Shown: positions 58,401-64,000 of the stretch, in pieces | How positions within the stretch are numbered: position 1 is the first letter of the stretch | Layout of the letters: every line of letters starts with the position of its first letter | Assembly (NCBI GenBank): GCA_958298945.1 | Contig: OY282607.1 | Coordinates: 75,756,868-75,820,867 of the forward strand | Direction of reading: 5' to 3' | DNA from: Atherix ibis | Taxonomy: Eukaryota > Arthropoda > Insecta > Diptera > Athericidae | DNA length: 64,000 bases | The notes under the pieces: generated by a model | Database searches by the model: none | What the model saw: the letters and a program-made list of their open reading frames with translations, nothing else | Told to the model about the DNA's origin: nothing | Made by a program: the position numbers and the translations under genes

Positions 58401-58880
58401 AGAAAAAATACTCTCTCAGCCAGGATATTCGTGAACACATCAAAGTTATCCGCATTTCAGTGAGATAACACACCAAAAGGATTTACCATATATATGCTCA
58501 TGAACCCATTTTTCTAGCAGCATTAGTCTACTATCGTTAAATCGCTACAATAAATTCAAAGAACGCGCGTCTTTGCTGCTTATTTACCAGGTTTTGTGTG
58601 CATTTCTTCCTCTGCAATTGAAATTTAATTGTGCTCAAAGACAAATATGTGCGACATAAAATTACGGCAAACTTCACACAATACCCGACAGTTTTATTAC
58701 GTAACCACCTACGATAACAAATACTTGTAATATTATTCAAAGTTTTGTTAAGCGCTTTTGCATATGAAAACAACTAACATTTGTACATAAAATTTTCTAT
58801 GCCGTACTGTGGTTAAATTGGTATGGTTTAAGCATATGCATTTTTGGTTGCGAGTAATTTTTGCCATTATATATTTTACC
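58400..58880. other. GC-richer non-coding patch, possible regulatory DNA
   Basis: More complex than its flanks, with homeodomain-like TTTATTAC and ATAAAATTA words and tatcataa-type motifs, but no convincing frame (the 78-codon minus frame at 58537-58773 lacks any domain). It could be a conserved enhancer or an old repeat. The sequence alone cannot decide. Confidence 0.25.
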
Positions 58881-59205
58881 TTTGCTGTTGCTCATTAGTT
58901 AAAATAGTGGTTGAAATTATTTTCTTTCTATTAAATATATGAACATATATTTGTATACTACAATATATAAGCAAATATAAGAGACATTCAAATTGGTAAA
59001 ACTTTTCCAACTTAACTTAATGTTACAATTATTTTTTAACTTTTAATTATCTAAAGAAACCAGAATGTACACTATTATAATATTTCACTAGTCAACTTGG
59101 AATCTATGACAAATTGGTGAAAATTTTTTAATTATTAAAGCAACATACGTATGAATAAAATAATAAAAATTTAATTATATTTATTTATAACCTCTTTGAG
59201 ATTTT
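58880..59205. other. AT-rich non-coding DNA
   Basis: A/T runs; nothing supportable. Confidence 0.55.
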
Positions 59206-59210
59206 TACAG

Positions 59211-59293
59211 CTTCGTGTGGTGTTCAACCAAATTACCCTATAGTCGGCTACTTGATAGCAGGTGGCACGCAAACCGTTCAAGTTGGGGAATGA
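59211..59293 (+). other. Possible exon, serine-protease-like reading
   Basis: A good acceptor (tttgagatttttacag, ending 59210) is followed by an 80-bp GC-rich run. In one frame it reads S-C-G-V-Q-P-N-Y-P-I-V-G-Y, then A-G-G-T-Q-T-V-Q-V-G-E and stop TGA 59291-59293. C-G-x-x followed by a G-G-x-x-x-x-x-G-E pattern is seen at the start of trypsin-like protease domains. No further domain follows, so it could be a relic, a short terminal exon or coincidence. Confidence 0.25.
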
Positions 59294-59299
59294 TAATCA

Positions 59300-60715
59300 A
59301 ATATTTACTAATGTAGTATTTATATTCTGTGTAGTTCAAAAACTACTAAACTGTTTTTAGATTCATTGGTTTTTCAAAGCCATTATTTACTTTGTTTATT
59401 TGTTATCATTTCAAGTAACATTATTACTGAAATGTATATTCTAAGCACCACGATACTATGGGCCATTTACCGGCAAATAATTATGGATTAAGGAAATCAA
59501 GGTAGAATGGAAAGAAAAGTACTGTTTGGAAATTAGCGTGGGACTATGTCTTGTATGTATGATAGTCTAGCACGCTAGCGACTATGTTACCTGAGAAATA
59601 TTATTTTGTTTATTTCATACTAAATAGTAATCGAACATCCCTTCACTATTAGATAAGTAAATTTTATTTTATATATAAAAGTGTGTACATACACATAAGT
59701 AAAACTCCTAATGAATCTGCAAAAAAGTATTTTGCATATTATTTAAATAGAAAAAACTTTCAATTCATTCTACTTTCTACGTTAAAAAGTAAACATTAGT
59801 TTATGTACAATAGTTCTTAGTAGTAAAAATTATTCCTAAAATAAGTAATTCAAAAATATAAACGTCAGTAATTTGTTTTGAAATTTAATAATTTCATTTT
59901 AGTTTAATTTCTTCAAAAGAAAATCTAGTCCTATAATATCCTATCGTACTACTTTTATATAAACTTATAAAATATATTGATAATATCTTCAAATATTCAA
60001 TTATAAAAAAATTAGTGTTTGTAAAAAAATTTGTTATTGAAAATAAATAAAAATTATTTCTTTAAAAATTATGGTGATTTTACCGAAATTTTATTTAATA
60101 AAAATTTATTTCTAAAATATTCTAATTGAGAAAAATTGTTTGTAAAAATTTCAATATAATTTTTACCATTTTACACTTGTAGAAAAAATCGTTATAAATA
60201 AAAATTTTTTTTATATTAAACGCACTTTATAAAAAATTATCACCACTATTGTAAAGGATACAATTTATAAAATTAATGAAAAAAAATAAGTACTGAAATT
60301 GGGATACTCTTTCATTAATTATATTTTTTTTCCGAAAATGTCTATTCTTTAAAGTAATAAAATTATATTGAAGTAAATAACAAAAGAGGATAATGAAAAT
60401 AAGTATTCATTTGGGAAAATTTCAAACCTACTTTATGTTATATAATTTCCAAGAAATTGAATACTATTTCTATATAACTGCTATAATATGGGTACTATTC
60501 TATAGTATGTGTTTGAAAAATTATAATAGAAGAGAATGAATAAATTTAGTTAATTAAAATTAATGATTTGAGAAAAAATTTCATTCTTTAAGGAACTTTT
60601 AAGATTTTATTTATTAAAAAATTAATCATTTTGAAACTTTTTGCTATGTGCTATTTATTTAAAAAAAATTTTTTTTATATTTTTACTATAATGACAATTA
60701 AAGCATTCAGTTTTA
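59300..60715. other. AT-rich non-coding DNA
   Basis: A mildly GC-richer patch at 59440-59590 has no readable frame. The rest is A/T runs. Confidence 0.5.
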
Positions 60716-60724
60716 TTACATATA

Positions 60725-61938
60725 TTGGGTTGTTCGGAAAGTAATTTCGTTGTTTCCCAACAGAGGACTTAATTGATTTTGTTCACAACTAACTTCACAT
60801 TTAAGACGCATAATCATATGTATTTTGACAGCTGACATAGCAAGGCTATTCGATTGATTCTGCACAGTAGTTTTTGGTTGATACCCTTTTAAATATGGAA
60901 AGTGAAAAACAGAATTTTCGGCATATTTCACTTGTTTACTATAAGGAAAGATAAAAATGCTGTTCAAGCAAGAAAACAATTATCCGATGTGTGTGAAGAA
61001 GATGTGTTAAGTGCTAAAACTGGTCAATTCGTTCTGTAAGGCCAATTGAAGCTGATGAAGACACAATAAAGGCATTAATTGATGCAAACCAGTGAATAAA
61101 AATTCGTGAGATTGCTGAGAGATTAAATTTATCAAATACGACTGTTCATGATCATTTGAAACGGCTAGGTTTTATCTCAAAGCTTAATATATGGATTCCT
61201 CATCTTCTTACAGAAAAAAATGTGTGCCGTCGCATTGACGTTTGTGATTTGCTTCGCAAACGCCAAGAAAATGATCCATTTTTGAATCACATCATCACTG
61301 GGGACGAGAAATGGGTTAACTGCAACAATATTAAGCGCAAAAGATCCTGGAGTAGAAAAGATGAACCGGCTCAAAAGACTTCGAAAACTAATATTTATCA
61401 AAAAAGGTTATGGTATCTATTTGGTGGGATTTCAACCGAGCAACAAAACGATCAATTCTGAAGTGTACTTTCATCAGTTGGACCAATTGAATGATTCACT
61501 TAAAGAAAAAAGGCCAGAATTGGTCAATAGGAAAGGTATAGTATTCCAACAGGACAATACGAAACCACATACAAGTTTGACAACTAGGCAAAAGCTTTTA
61601 GAGCTTAGATGAGATATACTGCCACACCCACCCTGCTCTCCAGACCTAGCACCTTCCGATTATCATTTGTTCCGGTCTCTATAAAAATTTGTAGACGCTA
61701 AAACATTTAATTGAAATGAGGAGGTCAAAAATCACTTCTATCAGGTTTATGCCTGCAAAAAACAAAAATTTTGTGAGCGTCGAATCATGCTACTTCCAGA
61801 AAGATGGCGAAGGTTATTGGATCATGGAATATTATAATTTTTGAAAGTTATCATACCATACATGGACAATTTAGCATAAAATTCTAATTAATTTCTGATT
61901 GAAAAACAGAATGTATGATTACTTTCAAAATCGAATAT
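60725..61938 (+). mobile_element. Mariner, cecropia-like, inactive
   Basis: The left end ttgggttgttcggaaagt after TA (60723-60724) is a typical end of this mariner group. The right end is degenerate: only attactttc (61918-61926) matches its complement, so the right border is approximate. The interior is a transposase pseudogene with many breaks. It is older than the elements at 14144, 36117 and 39584. Confidence 0.75.
60895..61837 (+). pseudogene. Mariner transposase pseudogene
   Basis: ATG 60895 reads M-E-S-E-K-Q-N-F-R-H-I-S-L-V-Y-Y-K-E-R then a stop. Later W-I-P-H-L-L-T-E-K-N marks the linker, I-T-G-D-E-K-W-V the first catalytic Asp, F-Q-Q-D-N-T-K-P-H-T the second and S-P-D-L-A-P-S-D-Y-H-L-F the third, with 34 residues between the last two. 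A TGA at 61610-61612 replaces the Trp expected in that segment. The gene ends near L-P-E-R-W-R-R-L-L with TAA 61835-61837. The longest open pieces are 61156-61461 and 61361-61612. All three Asp codons survive but frameshifts make it dead. Confidence 0.8.
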
Positions 61939-61939
61939 T

Positions 61940-64000
61940 ACTAAAGATCTTTAATCGCAATTAAAAAAAATCTCCGTCGAATATAAAAACATAGATATAG
62001 TCATAAAAATATTCATACTATGACAAAACTTATTTCAATGCAATTTGTTTGTTCAGATTTTTACTATCCAATATTCAAATCGAAAAGATAAAATTTAACA
62101 TAGTAAACAAAGTTAAGTTCAACAATCTAGTATTATTCTCTATTTGATCACTGATAGATAAAAATGAAGCAAAAAAAAGAATAATTGAGTCTGAATAGAG
62201 AAAAGAAAAATTTATTCGAACGTGATTTCTACTCGAATAAAAATCAAGCCTTACTGTGAAGGAGCTTAGTTTTTCAAGGCATTGATCAAGCAAACATAAC
62301 AACAGATATTTATCTATTTATCCGGGTATATGAGCATATATATTTATAAGTATAAACAAGGTTGGTATTAGTGTTACGGTTGATGAAAAGTTCGAATGAA
62401 TATGGAAGGTAGTGTAAATTCTTCATTACAAGAAAAATATTCTAGAGTCGTCCTGTTTCACATTTATTCCGTCCGTTCGTATACGTTACAAATTCTATCA
62501 ACCCTAGACTAAAAGACAATAAATATATATATATATATCCCCATATAAATATAACATTCTAACGTATCTGAAAGTTTCTTCAAACATAAAAAATCAATGA
62601 TAAAAGCTTGTCCTTCTATTTTTTCGTAATGTAACCATAAAATGCAAAACGTTATCCTCTGTACAATTCTATATAGTTTCCTATTAAATCAGGTAGATGA
62701 ATATTATCTTTAACAAATACACATTGTTATATATAAAAATAATCCATAACTAAACAAAATACAAAGTACATTTTCTATGTTGGTAAACAGCATAACGTTT
62801 AAATACAAAATATATTTCTGTGATTTGCTTAATATTAGGTCCATTTTTATTTTCAAAAAAATAGAAAAAACATTAAAATGTATGTTATTTTATAAAATTG
62901 CTATCTAAGCTGAAGCTCAAATAATAGCTGAGCATTTAAAACATATACATTACTTATAAAAGGAGTATATTTATACTTAGAGAATTGTCTACGAGTATTA
63001 AAATCATAAACCAAGAATCAAGTTGATTGCTTTCATTTATTTACTGTTTATGTTTAGTAAATTTATTTGTTTCAACCACACTGAACTTTAATAGAGAATA
63101 AAAATTTTACAATTTACTTTTTCTATTGTTTAAATAAATGGATAAAAATTGAATGTATCTTAATATTATATATACATAAGTTTGTTTTGTAGAAAATCAA
63201 TACTTTTCGACTTAACTCATTAAATATCGTAAAAAGTTGATTTGCATAATAAATGTGAAAAAATTAACAAAGAAAAGTGTATGTGTATCTATCAGCATAA
63301 ATACGTGTAGATAAAAATGGATGGTGATCATTCAGCTAAATAATCATTGTACTAGACACTGTATGTTCCCGTGCATTTTTCAATTTGGAAATAAAAATAA
63401 TGCAGATATTTTTCCAAGCAGAACCAAAAGATATTCTGCTCCATTCCAATTTTCTTCGCTTTTATCCTATATGCAATTTTATAGTAGAGCTGGTGACAAA
63501 AGCAGTCTGCAAGTAAACTGCATCCAATCTATCTAACCGATGATGTTTGATGCTATAGTGTCTGAGATATTATAAGGAGTGAAATAAGGAAAAGAATCAA
63601 AAAACAAAGAAATGACTTACCCTAAAAGTAATATGATGATGCATTTTGAAATGTCTGACTGCAGTAAAAATAATATTATGCACGATGCAGTTGATTTAAT
63701 GGTATACTATCTGCAATAAGCATTTAACTTTAGTTATTTCTCTATAGCTGAATTCCTTGGGGTCATGTTTTGCAATTTTTCTTTTCATCTTATTTCACAA
63801 AAGTTTTAATACTAGCGTAGAGAAATTTTAAATTAAATTCATATATTATACTCTAACTGAAATCAACTGTCACATGTGTAAGCCATGGATTTTTTAAATG
63901 TTATTGTATTAAATTTCTTTTTGAAAAATACAGGATTATTATATTTTTTGTATCAATATTAAATTTTTGATTATTCAAAATAATATACATAATATTTTGG
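61940..64000. other. AT-rich non-coding DNA
   Basis: No gene is supported. A 71-codon frame at 63321-63536 in a slightly GC-richer patch (63300-63580) has no recognisable domain, though caa|gtaaac near 63513 could serve as a weak donor. A TACGAGTA octamer lies at 62990-62997. Confidence 0.5.
62523..62538. repeat. (AT)8 microsatellite
   Basis: A short uninterrupted AT dinucleotide run. Potentially length-polymorphic; no function inferred. Confidence 0.8.

Overview
This window looks like a piece of an insect nuclear genome, most likely a fly. It is very AT-rich (about three quarters by eye), has short GT-AG introns of 55 and 72 bp, a TATA plus TCAGT initiator promoter at the expected 30 bp spacing, and AATAAA poly(A) signals. 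It carries many mariner-type transposons. There is no operon structure, rRNA, CRISPR array or bacterial gene. Most of the 64 kb is AT-rich non-coding DNA, either intergenic or from very large introns, cut up by transposons of many ages.

Layout. 1-125: 3' tail of a mariner. 1380-2633: Mos1-like (mauritiana-type) mariner with a decayed transposase. 5642-5846: open frame ending at a strong splice donor. 7024-8295: mariner whose 3' end was replaced by an inverted copy of its 5' end, giving arms of about 215 bp. 14144-15423: almost complete mariner with only three nonsense codons. 17080-19309: apparently intact pogo/Tigger element whose transposase reads through a 55-bp intron. 19604-19910 (minus): possible start of a host gene (TATA box, ATG, 40 codons, splice donor). 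22860-23430: rosa/DD41D-like transposase remnant. 24435-25330 (minus): decayed mariner. 28125-28275 and 31763-32075: mariner fragments. 32250-33235 (minus): LINE reverse-transcriptase remnant. 36117-37378: mariner broken by one small deletion. 39584-40877 (minus): complete mariner with an intact 350-aa transposase. 44866-44990: hAT-like remnant. 45768-46645 (minus): 878-bp relative of the long-arm mariner. 47600-47830, 51579-52005 and 54885-55395: old mariner remnants. 50491-50893: a complete two-exon gene for a 65-aa secreted peptide. 60725-61938: decayed mariner.

How it fits together. The only well-supported host gene is the small secreted peptide gene. Two elements (39584-40877 and 17080-19309) look able to encode working transposase. 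The others form a decay series: nonsense codons only, one deletion, many frameshifts, then short fragments. Several long hairpins (23431-23511, 33773-33869, 35745-35892) are not explained by any element recognised here. Family names and catalytic motifs are assigned from remembered family features. No alignment or database search was run.
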